A stretch of DNA of 64,000 bases from Gammaproteobacteria bacterium (GTDB lineage Bacteria; Pseudomonadota; Gammaproteobacteria; Pseudomonadales; IMCC2047), in the NCBI GenBank assembly GCA_021773395.1, contig JAJFKB010000010.1, forward strand, positions 124,001 through 188,000, given 5' to 3'. The notes under the pieces are model-generated. The model did no database searches and had not been told where the DNA came from. It saw only the letters and a list, made by a program, of their open reading frames with translations. Positions within the stretch are counted from its first letter, which is position 1, and each line of letters begins with the position of its first letter. Below are positions 43,156 to 53,445 of this stretch, one piece after another. Position numbers and translations under genes: made by a program.

Positions 43156-44340
43156 TCAGGCAGACGGATAGGTTTTCGCCGCAGCATCCACCGCAACACC
43201 GGTATTTATTTTAGCCCCCATATCAGCCAGCACGGCCTCTAGGGCACCCAGGCAAAAGAGTACATTCTTTTGATTGCTGGAAAAACCCATCAACCCGATA
43301 CGCCATACTTTACCAGCCAAGGCACCAAGACCTGCGCCAATTTCCAGACTATATTCGTTGAGCAAACGGCTGCGAACCACGGCATCGTCTGCACCATCAG
43401 GAATCGTTACCGCATTGAGCTGAGGCAAACGCTCTCCCTCTTTCACGACAAAGGATATTCCCATGGCTTCGAAACCCGCTTTCAAGGCGTTGTGGTTTTG
43501 CCAATGCCGTGACCAGGCATTTTCTATACCCTCGTCCTGCAAAATAACCAGCGCTTCATGTAATCCATACAGGGCATTCACGGGGGCGGTGTGGTGATAA
43601 GCGCGTTTGCCGCCGCCATTCCAATAGCCCAGTACCAGATTCAGATCGAGAAACCAGCTTTGCACTTTAGTTTTTCGATTCTTAACAACTTCGAGCGCGC
43701 GCTCACTAAAGGTTACAGGCGACAGTCCCGGGGTACAGGACAGACATTTTTGTGAACCCGAATAAACCGCATCCAGACCCCATTCAGCGACTTTCAATTC
43801 TGAACCACCCAGCGAAGTGACAGTGTCAACAATGGTCAGACAGTCATGGGCCTGCGCAATTTTGGCCAATGCCTGCGCATCCGACATCGCACCCGTTGAG
43901 GTTTCTGCATGCACAAAGGCCAGAATTTTGGCATCGGGGTTGGCACGCAAGGCTTCATCCACTTTATTCGGGTCAACGGCGTTACCCCAATCATCCTCGA
44001 CCATAATCGCCGTTGCACCACAACGCTCGACGTTTTCCTTCATGCGCCCGCCAAATACACCGTTTTGGCAGACCACCACCTTATCACCTGGCTCGACCAG
44101 ATTGACAAAGCACATCTCCATACCGGCAGAACCGGGGGCCGATACAGGCATCGTCAGACTGTAATCAGTCTGAAAGGCATAGCGCAGCAATTCTTTGGAT
44201 TCATCCATCATCGCAACAAAGGCGGGATCCAAATGGCCGATGGTGGGGCGCGCCATGGCACCAAGAATACGTGGATTAACATCGGAAGGCCCCGGCCCCA
44301 TTAGAGTACGAACCGGTGGATGGAAAGACTGAATACTCAT
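43156..44340 (-). CDS. Class V aminotransferase, alanine/serine-glyoxylate type
   Basis: The 394-residue enzyme starts with GPGPSDVNPRILGAMARPT, typical of serine/alanine-glyoxylate aminotransferases, with HAETSTGAMSD and the PLP lysine in SGSQKCLSCTPG (~199-210). It transfers amino groups from alanine or serine to glyoxylate, so it may detoxify glyoxylate or serve photorespiration-like serine metabolism. The 165-base gap after its start has no gene. It is separate from the paa operon by strand order only (same strand, downstream). Confidence 0.9.
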   Translation of the reverse strand: MSIQSFHPPVRTLMGPGPSDVNPRILGAMARPTIGHLDPAFVAMMDESKELLRYAFQTDYSLTMPVSAPGSAGMEMCFVNLVEPGDKVVVCQNGVFGGRMKENVERCGATAIMVEDDWGNAVDPNKVDEALRANPDAKILAFVHAETSTGAMSDAQALAKIAQAHDCLTIVDTVTSLGGSELKVAEWGLDAVYSGSQKCLSCTPGLSPVTFSERALEVVKNRKTKVQSWFLDLNLVLGYWNGGGKRAYHHTAPVNALYGLHEALVILQDEGIENAWSRHWQNHNALKAGFEAMGISFVVKEGERLPQLNAVTIPDGADDAVVRSRLLNEYSLEIGAGLGALAGKVWRIGLMGFSSNQKNVLFCLGALEAVLADMGAKINTGVAVDAAAKTYPSA

Positions 44341-44505
44341 AGTAATACCCGTTAAATTGATAAAATTCTGCGCGACAGCAACCCGCCATCGATAAAAGCC
44401 CAGCAGTTTACCAATTTTATGCCCTGCAAAAAACTCTGCTTACCCATTCATTAGATAAAATCAGGAATCACAACCCGTTATTTATTCACATTGCAGAGCA
44501 ATCTG

Positions 44506-46608
44506 TTAGTCCTTACTGACCCAATCACTGAATTTTTTATCCTGTGCTACCAGTTCTTCCAACAAAGTTGCCGGCTTCCAGTAACGATCTCCCAACCGAT
44601 CCTGAAACGCTTTTATCCCTTGCAGCACTTTGTCCAATCCTATTTCATCGGCATATTGCATCGGACCACCCCGGTAACGCGGAAAGCCATAGCCGTTAAT
44701 CCAAATTACATCAATATCCCCTGAGCGGCCGGCAATTCCCTCCTCAAGAATTCTTGCCCCTTCATTAATCATGGCAAAAATCAGGCGCTGCTGTATTTCT
44801 TCGTCGCCGATGGTACGTTGTGTTACACCCAGGCGCTCCGCCTCATCGCGAATCATACCGATCACTTGCTCATCCACTTCCTTGCGACGTGACTCTGAAT
44901 CATAGCGGTAAAATCCTGACCCGGTTTTCTGTCCCAGGCGATCAGCCTCAACCAGCATATCTGCAGGGCGGAAGAACAGCGGATCATCTGACCGATTTGG
45001 ATTTTCGCGGCGTGCCTTATAACCAATATCCAGCCCGGACATGTCCACCACCGACAGGGGGCCCATGGCCATCCCCCAGGATTGCATTGCTTTATCTATC
45101 TGTTCCGGTGTCGCCCCTTCAAGCAATAATGCCTGCGCTTCCCTGCCATAACAGGCGTACATGCGATTGCCTACGAAACCATAGCAAACACCCACCGCAA
45201 CTGATATTTTACCAATGCGTTTTCCCAACTTCATGACAGTGGCTAAAGATTCATCACTGATCTCTCTTGTTCGCACCACTTCCAGCAACTTCATAATGTT
45301 CGCAGGACTAAAAAAGTGCATCCCCAACACCTTATCGGGACGTCCAGTCGATGCAGCAATCTGGTCAATATCCAGATAAGAGGTGTTGCTCGCCAGAATC
45401 GCCTCTGGTTTGCAGGCTTGATCCAGCCGACTGAAAATTTCGCGTTTAACTTCCATGCTCTCAAACGCGGCCTCTACCACCAGATCCACTTCAGACAGAT
45501 CCGCGTAGTCACATGTACCGCCAATGCGTGCGATACAGTCCTGCAACTGCTGCTCACTCATCCTGCCTCTGGCAACGTTCTGCTGATAACGGTCTTTGAT
45601 CATCGCCAAGCCACGTTCCAGGTTTTCCGAAGTCATCTCCACCAGTAAGACCGGGATGCCTGCGCTGGCAAAACACATGGCAATACCACCACCCATGGTT
45701 CCAGCCCCAATTATTGCAACCGACGCAATATCATGCCCTTTGATATCCTTTGCGAGTCCGGGTACCCGGACTACTTCCCGCTCAGCAAAAAACACATGGC
45801 GCATGGCTCGCGACTGCTCTGAGCTGCGGCATGCCAAAAACATTTCGCGCTCTTTTTGCAAACCCTCATCAAAGGGAAGAAGTATTGTATTTTCTATCGC
45901 GTCAATGGCGTATTGCGGTGCTTGTTGCCCTGCTGCTTTTTTCTTCAGCTTCGCACGCCAATCAGCGAACAGTTGGTCATGCCCTTCACTTTTGCTTAAC
46001 TGAATCTCGCTAACCCGGCGCGGCTCAGCCTGATCTGCAATTAAGGTTTCAGCAAAACCAACGGCCGCCGTAACCAGATCTTTTTCTACCACCTGATCAA
46101 TCAGATTCTGCTCGACCACCGATTCCACCGCTACCGGCCGTCCGCTGGTAATCATTTCTAAAGCTTTTTCCACCCCGGCGATTCTCGGCAATCGCTGTGT
46201 GCCACCCGAGCCCGGTATTAAACCCAGGTTGACTTCCGGCAAACCCACTTTGCTTCCCGCTAATGCGATACGATAATGACTGCACAGCGCCAGCTCCAAA
46301 CCACCTCCGAGCGCCGTGCCGTGAAGCGCTGCAACCAGCGGTTTGGTGCAGGATTCGACCTGATGCAACACATCAGGCAAATGGGGCTCCATAGGTGCTT
46401 TACCAAATTCAGATATATCAGCACCAGCAACGAAAGTTCGCCCTTCGCAATAAAGCACAATGGCTTTGATTTCATCATCCTGCTGCGCCTGCAGTACACA
46501 TTCGATTATCCCCTGACGTACCGCCTGAGAAAGCGCATTGACCGGCGGATTATTAATGGCAATCAGTCCAACCTTGCCTTGGCGAGTTAAAGAAACGGGT
46601 GTAGTCAT
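44506..46608 (-). CDS. FadB-like enoyl-CoA hydratase/3-hydroxyacyl-CoA dehydrogenase
   Basis: The 700-residue fusion has an enoyl-CoA hydratase domain (~1-200, with AGADISEFG and GTALGGGLELALCSHYRIAL) followed by a dehydrogenase domain (NAD motif GAGTMGGGIA at ~299-308; HFFSPANIMKLLEVV). It is the peroxisomal-type bifunctional enzyme. It sits at the distal end of the paa cluster, whose usual hydratase paaF and dehydrogenase paaH are both missing, so it may do both steps of the lower pathway. A general fatty-acid role is also possible. Confidence 0.9.
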   Translation of the reverse strand: MTTPVSLTRQGKVGLIAINNPPVNALSQAVRQGIIECVLQAQQDDEIKAIVLYCEGRTFVAGADISEFGKAPMEPHLPDVLHQVESCTKPLVAALHGTALGGGLELALCSHYRIALAGSKVGLPEVNLGLIPGSGGTQRLPRIAGVEKALEMITSGRPVAVESVVEQNLIDQVVEKDLVTAAVGFAETLIADQAEPRRVSEIQLSKSEGHDQLFADWRAKLKKKAAGQQAPQYAIDAIENTILLPFDEGLQKEREMFLACRSSEQSRAMRHVFFAEREVVRVPGLAKDIKGHDIASVAIIGAGTMGGGIAMCFASAGIPVLLVEMTSENLERGLAMIKDRYQQNVARGRMSEQQLQDCIARIGGTCDYADLSEVDLVVEAAFESMEVKREIFSRLDQACKPEAILASNTSYLDIDQIAASTGRPDKVLGMHFFSPANIMKLLEVVRTREISDESLATVMKLGKRIGKISVAVGVCYGFVGNRMYACYGREAQALLLEGATPEQIDKAMQSWGMAMGPLSVVDMSGLDIGYKARRENPNRSDDPLFFRPADMLVEADRLGQKTGSGFYRYDSESRRKEVDEQVIGMIRDEAERLGVTQRTIGDEEIQQRLIFAMINEGARILEEGIAGRSGDIDVIWINGYGFPRYRGGPMQYADEIGLDKVLQGIKAFQDRLGDRYWKPATLLEELVAQDKKFSDWVSKD

Positions 46609-46684
46609 TCTGTTTCAACCTATATAAAAAATTTACGCCATGCCCTTTAACACAGCAGACAGGGTTTCTTTAGATTAAGAATTT

Positions 46685-47002
46685 CTAGCTCAGCGAGAAC
46701 TTGCGATGTTCACTTATCTGAACCAGCGGCTCTATATCTGTAAAATTTGGAATATCCGCCATCAATTCGGCACCGACCTGCCCGAAGGCCGCCTGAAACT
46801 CAGGCAACGATTCAAACAGTAAATATCCAATAGCCATAAAAGGCTGTAGTCCACCCTGCTGTAACCCATGATCAAATTCCAGTCCCTGCAAACCCAGCGG
46901 CACCAACTTTTCCTTTACCAATTGGAAATGACTATCTTGATAATATTCTGCATCGAATGATTTCCCCTCAGAATGAGGATATAGAACGGCTATACGTATC
47001 AA
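46685..47002 (-). CDS. EthD family protein
   Basis: The 105-residue protein is a small alpha/beta ferredoxin-like barrel of the EthD family: IRIAVLYPHSEGKSFDAEYY (~2-21) and the HFQLVKEKLVPLGL segment fit. EthD proteins are often linked to redox or degradation clusters, without a settled function. It follows paaX by 11 bases, and so may be co-transcribed with it. Confidence 0.75.
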   Translation of the reverse strand: MIRIAVLYPHSEGKSFDAEYYQDSHFQLVKEKLVPLGLQGLEFDHGLQQGGLQPFMAIGYLLFESLPEFQAAFGQVGAELMADIPNFTDIEPLVQISEHRKFSLS

Positions 47003-47013
47003 AGCAACCTCCT

Positions 47014-47949
47014 TTATTTAACTTTGGGCAATCCACCCAGTCGATCATAATAACTTGCTAATGGCGGGGGAAGTGCCCCTTCGGCTGATTCCATTGAGTC
47101 CTGTATGTATTTTTCAGCACCGGTGCATACATGTCGGTACAGATTTTTCACCAGACGCAATGCCGAATCGCCGGGCCAATCTGCAGGCAACAGCATATGC
47201 GGTATATCCATATCATTAAGCAACACCTTCCTATAATCATGGATTAGCAACGTTCGCACTAGAAAACAGGCTTCAGCATCGATATTTTTCTTCAGCGAAA
47301 CTGCTTTAAGTACCGGACGGTAGCGATCTAAAAACTCATGGTATTGCTGTGCCAAACTAGCCAGCTCCCAGCTTTCATAGACAGCCTCCCTCAGCACCTC
47401 CAATGACTGAGCATCGGCTGCGTGGGCATCCATAATAATGACCTTATCACGCAAGCCCATCTCAACCAGCAACTCATCCAAAGAATCTCTATCCAGGCTA
47501 GGGTGCAAATACAGACCGGTACCCAGCTGTCCAAAACCCTGCCATTTCAGACTTTGTCGCAGCGCAGCTCGCTGCTCCTCGGGCACAGCTGCAGGCAGCA
47601 GCAAACTCCATTGACCATCCCAGCCATGACGCTCAGATGAATAGATACGTTTGGCGGCCCGTTCATACTCGCGCATGCCATAGCGCGTAAACTGATAGTA
47701 ACTGCACCGGCCAACCCGCTTGGAAGCGAGCCACCCCTCGCGCACCAGCCTGAATACGGAAGTCCTGACTAGTCGCTCATTAATGCCCAGGGGTTCGAGA
47801 CTACGAATCAAACTTCCCAACCAAACAGATCCACTATGTTGAGAGATGGAATCACCAAATACCGTGAATATCAGCGAGCGACTGCGTATCGGTGTACGCT
47901 GCCTGAAACGGTCGATCAGCTGATCAATCTCTTTCATTTTCCCGGTCAT
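47014..47949 (-). CDS. paaX: Phenylacetate repressor PaaX
   Basis: The 311-residue GntR-like repressor releases the paa promoters on binding phenylacetyl-CoA. The N-terminal winged helix includes RSRSLIFTVFGDSI and RLVREGWLASKRVGR; the middle has the PaaX domain (ERAAKRIYSS, WSLLLPAAVPEEQR). Length matches E. coli PaaX (316). It lies 70 bases downstream of paaE, in the regulated operon itself. Confidence 0.94.
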   Translation of the reverse strand: MTGKMKEIDQLIDRFRQRTPIRSRSLIFTVFGDSISQHSGSVWLGSLIRSLEPLGINERLVRTSVFRLVREGWLASKRVGRCSYYQFTRYGMREYERAAKRIYSSERHGWDGQWSLLLPAAVPEEQRAALRQSLKWQGFGQLGTGLYLHPSLDRDSLDELLVEMGLRDKVIIMDAHAADAQSLEVLREAVYESWELASLAQQYHEFLDRYRPVLKAVSLKKNIDAEACFLVRTLLIHDYRKVLLNDMDIPHMLLPADWPGDSALRLVKNLYRHVCTGAEKYIQDSMESAEGALPPPLASYYDRLGGLPKVK

Positions 47950-48019
47950 GCTTTCCGTCTGTCTTTTAGTGTGCTTTAAAATCAGCAGGCTTTATAACAC
48001 AATCTCGGAATAAAATTGA

Positions 48020-49111
48020 TCATTGATCAAAATCCAGAACCACCTTATCGCTGATCGGGTGAGCCTGACAGGTTAAGACCATTCCGTCAGCAACCTCCTG
48101 ATCACTCAGCGCATGATTCAAATCCATATCCACTTGCCCTTCAATGACTCGGGCCTTGCAGGTCGCACAGACACCCGCTTTACAGGAAAAGGGCAAGTCC
48201 GCACCATTGTTAATCGCCCCATCCAGAATATTCTCACCATCGGCCGTCAGGTCAAAACTGATTGCCCGGCCATCCACATTAACCACCACACTGCTCACTT
48301 TCCCGCCATACTGCCGTGCTCGTGCGTGATGCTTCTCGATAACCGCCTCGGCATCTTCAGCAGAAGCATAAAACAGCTCATAATGAATATGGGATTCATC
48401 TATTCCTTCCGAGCGCAAGCCACGGGAAACTTCTGAAATCATCGACTCAGGACCACAAAGGAAAAATTCATCGGTAGCGGCGATATCGATCAACCGTTTA
48501 AAATTTAGTTCGCCGCCTTTGCGGTTATTAATGCGCCCATGCAGCACTTTGGCATCCTGTTCTTCCCGGCTAAGTACATTTATCCAGTTAAAACGTTCCA
48601 GATAACGGTTTTTTACGAAGCCCAACTCCTCTCGAAACATGATGGTGGATGAACGTTTGTTACCATAAATAAGCGTAACCCGGCTTTTGGGCTCTGTTGA
48701 CAGAATCGACTTTACAATTGAAAGTATCGGCGTAATACCACTCCCTGCGGCAATACACATATAATTTTTTTGTGCGCTCGCATCCAGGACAGTATGAAAC
48801 TCACCTTGCGGCGGCATCACCTCAATGAGATCACCCTTTTTTAACTCAGCGCAGATATAATTTGAAAAGACGCCACCTTCTATACGCTTGACCGCCACCC
48901 GGACCGCATCATCGTCAATTCCTGAACAGATTGAATATGAACGGCGCACTTCCTCGCCATTAATCTGTGCCTTCAATGTTAGATACTGACCCTGTTTAAA
49001 CTGAAATTTGTCAGTTAACTGATCCGGAATATCGAAGCTGATACAGCTCGCCTCATCCGTTTCCGGTCGTATATCGGCGATATTCAATTGATAAAAATTT
49101 GTGTCACTCAT
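48020..49111 (-). CDS. paaE: Phenylacetyl-CoA epoxidase reductase subunit PaaE
   Basis: The 363-residue reductase feeds electrons from NADPH to the PaaA diiron centre. Domains: FAD domain (RRSYSICSG), NAD domain (AAGSGITPILSIV) and a C-terminal plant-type [2Fe-2S] ferredoxin domain with its four cysteines in CKAGVCATC and LTCQAH. It lies eight bases after paaD. Confidence 0.96.
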   Translation of the reverse strand: MSDTNFYQLNIADIRPETDEASCISFDIPDQLTDKFQFKQGQYLTLKAQINGEEVRRSYSICSGIDDDAVRVAVKRIEGGVFSNYICAELKKGDLIEVMPPQGEFHTVLDASAQKNYMCIAAGSGITPILSIVKSILSTEPKSRVTLIYGNKRSSTIMFREELGFVKNRYLERFNWINVLSREEQDAKVLHGRINNRKGGELNFKRLIDIAATDEFFLCGPESMISEVSRGLRSEGIDESHIHYELFYASAEDAEAVIEKHHARARQYGGKVSSVVVNVDGRAISFDLTADGENILDGAINNGADLPFSCKAGVCATCKARVIEGQVDMDLNHALSDQEVADGMVLTCQAHPISDKVVLDFDQ

Positions 49112-49119
49112 TATTCAGC

Positions 49120-49647
49120 CTAAATACATTTAAAGTAATCGAAAGGCTCCTGGCATTCCTTACACTGGAACAGCGCCTTACAGGCGGTAGAGCCAAATTC
49201 ACTGATTTTTGTCACTTCCTCAGAGCCACAAAGAGGGCAGGCAATGGGCGTTTCAGAACCGTCTGCCGCACAACCCACAGGCGCGGCAATGCCATACTCA
49301 ATTAGCCGTTTTCTACCTTCTGAGGTCATCCAATCTGTTGTCCATGCCGGTGACAGGCGACTCACCACCTCGACTTGGGCGTAGCCTGCCTGCTCGAGTA
49401 CCTGCCTGATATCCCGTGTTATTTCATGCATGGCCGGACAGCCTGAGTAGGTGGGGGTAATCACCACTTTAATACGCTCCCCCTGCTGCTCCACCTCCTG
49501 CAATATGCCCAGGTCCCAAATGGAAATCACCGGAATTTCCGGATCTTTAATCTGTTCAAGCGCCGCCCATACATCTTCCAGGCCTGCCTCTTTACGATAC
49601 TGCTCACGCAGTCGCTGAGATTCGGAAACCAACGGAATCATCTGCAT
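49120..49647 (-). CDS. paaD: Phenylacetate degradation protein PaaD (iron-sulfur assembly-like)
   Basis: The 175-residue protein has the DUF59/MIP18 domain (EQIKDPEIPVISIWDLGIL and TPTYSGCPAMHEI) and a C-terminal four-cysteine ribbon (CPLCGS, then FQCKECQEPFDYFKC). PaaD is thought to help maturation of the metal centres of the epoxidase. It lies six bases after paaC. Confidence 0.95.
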   Translation of the reverse strand: MQMIPLVSESQRLREQYRKEAGLEDVWAALEQIKDPEIPVISIWDLGILQEVEQQGERIKVVITPTYSGCPAMHEITRDIRQVLEQAGYAQVEVVSRLSPAWTTDWMTSEGRKRLIEYGIAAPVGCAADGSETPIACPLCGSEEVTKISEFGSTACKALFQCKECQEPFDYFKCI

Positions 49648-49653
49648 ATTGCC

Positions 49654-50421
49654 TTACCACTGCAATCCGGGGTAAGCGCGCTGTAGAAACTGCAGTTCGG
49701 ACAGCATATGACCGAGATGCTCGGTATGTACACCTCTCCTGCCACCCTCTACTTTCCAGCTATCCTCCGGTTTCTGTAGCTTCGCTTCTGTCAGAATCTG
49801 TCCGACACGGTTATCCCACACAGACATCAGGGCGGCTCGATCAACGGCAATTCCCGCCTGCACTAACTGTTGTTCGGATTCATCCACCATAAACAGCTCT
49901 GGCGTATAACCCCAAATATCAACCAGCGCGCGCTGTGCTCGCTCATGACTTTCTTCTGTGCCGTCCCCAAGACGCAGCACCCAGTCATGGCTACGGCGCA
50001 GGTGATAACGGCTTTCTTTAATGCACTTGCCCGCAATCGCAGACAACCGCTCATCGGAAGATTTTGTCAGCTGTTCGAGGAACTCCATATTAAAGAGATC
50101 AACGATCATCTGACGCACCATAGTAAAGGCAAAGTCACCTTTGGGCAGCTCGTAGATCAGCAGATTGCGAAAGTCTCGACAGTCGCGCAGGAATGCCAGA
50201 TCATCCTCTGAACGACCCTGGTCATCCAGTTCAGCCGCATATTGATAAAACATCTGTGCACGACCTATAAAATCGAGCGCCACATTGCCAATCGCCAGAT
50301 CCTCTTCCAAAAACGGAGCATTACGACACCACTCCGATAAACGATGCCCCATGGTGATCGCATCGTCACCCAACGCCAACACATAATTAAACAGCGCTTG
50401 CTTATTCACATTCTGATTCAT
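49654..50421 (-). CDS. paaC: Phenylacetyl-CoA epoxidase structural subunit PaaC
   Basis: The 255-residue ferritin-like protein is the inactive structural partner of PaaA in the epoxidase. Landmarks are YVLALGDDAITMGHRLSEWC and the late VEGGRRGVHTEHLGHMLSEL. An AGGTG ribosome site lies before ATG 50421. Confidence 0.96.
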   Translation of the reverse strand: MNQNVNKQALFNYVLALGDDAITMGHRLSEWCRNAPFLEEDLAIGNVALDFIGRAQMFYQYAAELDDQGRSEDDLAFLRDCRDFRNLLIYELPKGDFAFTMVRQMIVDLFNMEFLEQLTKSSDERLSAIAGKCIKESRYHLRRSHDWVLRLGDGTEESHERAQRALVDIWGYTPELFMVDESEQQLVQAGIAVDRAALMSVWDNRVGQILTEAKLQKPEDSWKVEGGRRGVHTEHLGHMLSELQFLQRAYPGLQW

Positions 50422-50475
50422 AACTTAATCACCTCGTATTCCAACACGCCCAATCAACAATAAAGCAAAACCGGC

Positions 50476-50769
50476 TTACATATTGTTTACTTCTTCCGGC
50501 AGTTCATAATGTGTCGCATGACGATAGGGCTTATCATCCATGGGGTCATAAAAGCTGGATGCATCCTCTTCCTGTGATGCCACAATGTCGCTGGATTTCA
50601 CCACCCACAGGCTCACTCCTTCACTACGTCGGGTATAACAATCACGCGCATATTCCAAAGCCTGAGTATGATCTTCTGCATGCAGGCTGCCCACATGCTT
50701 ATGATCCAGGCCACGCTTTGAACGTACGAATATTTCAAACAGGGGTAATTTCTTTTCAGTACTCATCAT
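50476..50769 (-). CDS. paaB: Phenylacetyl-CoA epoxidase subunit PaaB
   Basis: The 97-residue protein is the small bridging subunit of the epoxidase: LFEIFVRSKRGLDHKHVGSL and CYTRRSEGVSLWVVKSSDI are family marks. It starts 16 bases after paaA. A second in-frame ATG at 50766 is an equal start. Confidence 0.96.
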   Translation of the reverse strand: MMSTEKKLPLFEIFVRSKRGLDHKHVGSLHAEDHTQALEYARDCYTRRSEGVSLWVVKSSDIVASQEEDASSFYDPMDDKPYRHATHYELPEEVNNM

Positions 50770-50785
50770 TAAATCCTCTTAATCG

Positions 50786-51748
50786 TCAGGCACTTTTCTT
50801 CAATTCACGGGCTCGCTTTTTTTCCTCGTAAGCGCGCATCGCATCACGCACCCACTGACCTTCATTATGAACTTTGACATGATGCGAAATCCGATCCCGG
50901 TTGCACATGCCATCGCCATTAATCACCCGCAAAAATTCATCCCAGTCAATTTCACCAAAATCATAATGGCCGCGCTCTTCATTCCATTTTAGATTCGAAT
51001 CCGGGATCTTCAGCCCCAGATATTCGGCCTGAGGAACAGACTGATCGACAAAGCTCTGGCGCAGCTCATCATTGCTCTTGCGCTTGATTTTCCATTTCAT
51101 GGATTGGCTGCTGTGCGCGGAATCCGCATCATGCGGACCGAACATCATCAGCGATGGCCACCACCAGCGATCCAACGCATCCTGCGCCATTTGCTTTTGC
51201 TCTGCATTGCCAAACGCCAGTACCATCAAACTTTCGTAACCCTGTCGTTGATGGAAGCTCTCTTCCTTACAGACACGCACCATCGCCCGCGCATAAGGAC
51301 CGTAAGATGTACGTTGCAAGGAGATCTGATTGACGATCGCCGCTCCATCCACCAGCCAGCCGATCGCCCCGACGTCCGCCCAGGTTAAAGTAGGGTAGTT
51401 GAAAATGGATGCATATTTGGCGGCACCTGTTTGCAGCGCCTCCACCATTTCCTCGCGGGAAATACCCAGAGTTTCGGCAGAACTGTATAGATATAAACCA
51501 TGGCCACCTTCATCCTGTACCTTTGCCAGCAACACCATTTTACGGCGCAATGTCGGTGCGCGTGTAATCCAGTTGCCCTCAGGTTGCATGCCAATGACTT
51601 CCGAGTGCGCATGCTGCGAAATCTGGCGGATCAGGTTTTTGCGATACTTTTCGGGCATCCAGTCTTTGGGTTCAATTTTCTGCTCATCATCTATGCGTTT
51701 CTGGAAAACCTTCTCCAACTCCGCTTCATTCATCTTAAACTCTGTCAT
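50786..51748 (-). CDS. paaA: Phenylacetyl-CoA epoxidase catalytic subunit PaaA
   Basis: The 320-residue diiron monooxygenase converts phenylacetyl-CoA to its ring-1,2-epoxide. Iron ligands are seen in [23 protein letters not shown] and [11 protein letters not shown]. An AGGTA ribosome site precedes the start. It leads the paaABCDE run. Confidence 0.97.
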   Translation of the reverse strand: MTEFKMNEAELEKVFQKRIDDEQKIEPKDWMPEKYRKNLIRQISQHAHSEVIGMQPEGNWITRAPTLRRKMVLLAKVQDEGGHGLYLYSSAETLGISREEMVEALQTGAAKYASIFNYPTLTWADVGAIGWLVDGAAIVNQISLQRTSYGPYARAMVRVCKEESFHQRQGYESLMVLAFGNAEQKQMAQDALDRWWWPSLMMFGPHDADSAHSSQSMKWKIKRKSNDELRQSFVDQSVPQAEYLGLKIPDSNLKWNEERGHYDFGEIDWDEFLRVINGDGMCNRDRISHHVKVHNEGQWVRDAMRAYEEKKRARELKKSA

Positions 51749-51786
51749 TTTCTTTACCTCGCTTCAGAGTTAATCACTCTTTCTTG

Positions 51787-52989
51787 CTACACACGTTCGA
51801 TAATCAACGCGATACCTTGCCCTACGCCAATACACATGGTGCAAAGCGCATAACGACCACCGGTGCGCTGCAATTGATAGGTAGCGGTAGTGGCGAGCCT
51901 GGCGCCACTCATTCCCAGTGGGTGACCCAGCGCAATCGCCCCACCATTCGGATTTACATGTGGTGCGTCATCCGCAAGCCCCAGATCGCGGGTCACTGCC
52001 AGGCCTTGAGCGGCAAACGCTTCATTCAGCTCAATGACATCCATCTGATCCAGGCTCAACCCGGTTTTCTCCAGCACCTTTCGAGTCGCAGGTGCCGGGC
52101 CAAACCCCATAATTCTCGGATCAAGACCAGCTGTCGCCATACCGACGATGCGCGCCTTCGGAGTCAGCCCATGTGCCTTAACACCAGCTTCCGATGCAAT
52201 CAGCAGCGCACAGGCCCCATCATTCACACCCGAGGCGTTACCCGCCGTCACAGTACCGTTCTCCCGGAAGGGTGTGCCTAATTTGGCCAGCCTCTCAAGG
52301 CTGGTGTCCCCACGCGGGTGTTCATCTTTATCAACGATCAATGGGTCTTGTTTGCGGCGCGGAATGGAGACCGGCACGATCTCCTCAGCCAACGTGCCAT
52401 TTTCCTGCGCTGCCACCGCTCGCTGCTGACTGTTGTAGGCAAACAGGTCCTGCGCTTCACGCTCGATACCAAATTGCTCGGCGACGTTTTCTGCCGTTTC
52501 CGGCATTGAATCAATACCGTACTGCGCCTTCATCATTTTATTGACGAAGCGCCAGCCGATGGTTGTGTCATAAATTTCTGCATTTCTGCTATAGGCTGTT
52601 TCCGCTTTTGCCATCACAAAAGGTGAACGTGACATGGATTCCACTCCACCGGCAATTGCCAGATCCATTTCACCAGAGCGAATCGCCCTGGCCGCAGTGC
52701 CAACCGCATCCAGACCCGAGCCACAAAGTCGATTCATAGTCACACCCGGAACCGACACGGGCAGCCCGGATAACAATGCCGCCATGCGTGCTACGTTGCG
52801 ATTATCTTCACCTGCCTGGTTAGCACAACCATAGAACACTTCTTCTATCGCCGCCCAGTCCACCTGAGGATTTCTTTCTATCAGCGCCTTAATCGGAAGC
52901 GATGCCAGATCATCAGTACGTACTGATGCCAGGCTTCCGCCATAGCGGCCAATGGGTGTTCGGATAGCATCGCAAATAAAAGCACTCAT
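51787..52989 (-). CDS. paaJ: 3-oxoadipyl-CoA/3-oxo-5,6-dehydrosuberyl-CoA thiolase
   Basis: The 400-residue thiolase has the nucleophilic Cys in NRLCGSGLDAV (~88-98), GGAIALGHPLGMSGAR and the second Cys in CTMCIGVGQG. It cleaves the beta-ketoacyl-CoA intermediates of the phenylacetate pathway, giving acetyl-CoA and succinyl-CoA. It overlaps paaI by four bases, so the genes are coupled. Its nearest alternative identity is PcaF, of the same family. Confidence 0.94.
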   Translation of the reverse strand: MSAFICDAIRTPIGRYGGSLASVRTDDLASLPIKALIERNPQVDWAAIEEVFYGCANQAGEDNRNVARMAALLSGLPVSVPGVTMNRLCGSGLDAVGTAARAIRSGEMDLAIAGGVESMSRSPFVMAKAETAYSRNAEIYDTTIGWRFVNKMMKAQYGIDSMPETAENVAEQFGIEREAQDLFAYNSQQRAVAAQENGTLAEEIVPVSIPRRKQDPLIVDKDEHPRGDTSLERLAKLGTPFRENGTVTAGNASGVNDGACALLIASEAGVKAHGLTPKARIVGMATAGLDPRIMGFGPAPATRKVLEKTGLSLDQMDVIELNEAFAAQGLAVTRDLGLADDAPHVNPNGGAIALGHPLGMSGARLATTATYQLQRTGGRYALCTMCIGVGQGIALIIERV

Positions 52990-53441
52990 AGTTCATTTTC
53001 CTCTGAAATTACAGTTCGATTAATTCTGAAAGCACGGCCTCTAAATTGAGCCAGCACTTCGTTGTCCTGATTACAGACAGATACGTCATAGAGACCGGTT
53101 CTTCTGGATTGATAGTGTTTTTCCGCGGTTGCTATTAACCGCTCTCCCTTGGCTCCTGGCCTAAGGAAATCAATTGAGCAACCGGAGGCTACCGCCGCCT
53201 GATTTTCCGAATTACAGGCATAGGCAAAAGCAGTATCAGCCAGGGTGAAGATCATCCCACCGTGACAAATCCCATGGCCGTTGAGCATATCTTCTCGCAC
53301 CTGCATGCTGAGCACCGCTTTGCCAGGTGCCAATGATTCAATCTTAATACCCAGACTCAGCGAAACCGCATCGTGTAGAGCCATCACATCGGCACAGTCT
53401 TCAGCGAGCTTTTGCTCTGCTGTATTCGTCTTTTGTTCCAT
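52986..53441 (-). CDS. paaI: Hydroxyphenylacetyl-CoA thioesterase PaaI
   Basis: The 151-residue hotdog-fold thioesterase has the family motif NGHGICHGGMIFTLADTAFA (~58-77). It releases CoA from dead-end pathway products. The longer frame, to 53585, runs into paaG and lacks family similarity, so ATG 53441, four bases after paaG ends, is chosen. Confidence 0.94.
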   Translation of the reverse strand: MEQKTNTAEQKLAEDCADVMALHDAVSLSLGIKIESLAPGKAVLSMQVREDMLNGHGICHGGMIFTLADTAFAYACNSENQAAVASGCSIDFLRPGAKGERLIATAEKHYQSRRTGLYDVSVCNQDNEVLAQFRGRAFRINRTVISEENEL

Positions 53442-53445
53442 TGAA

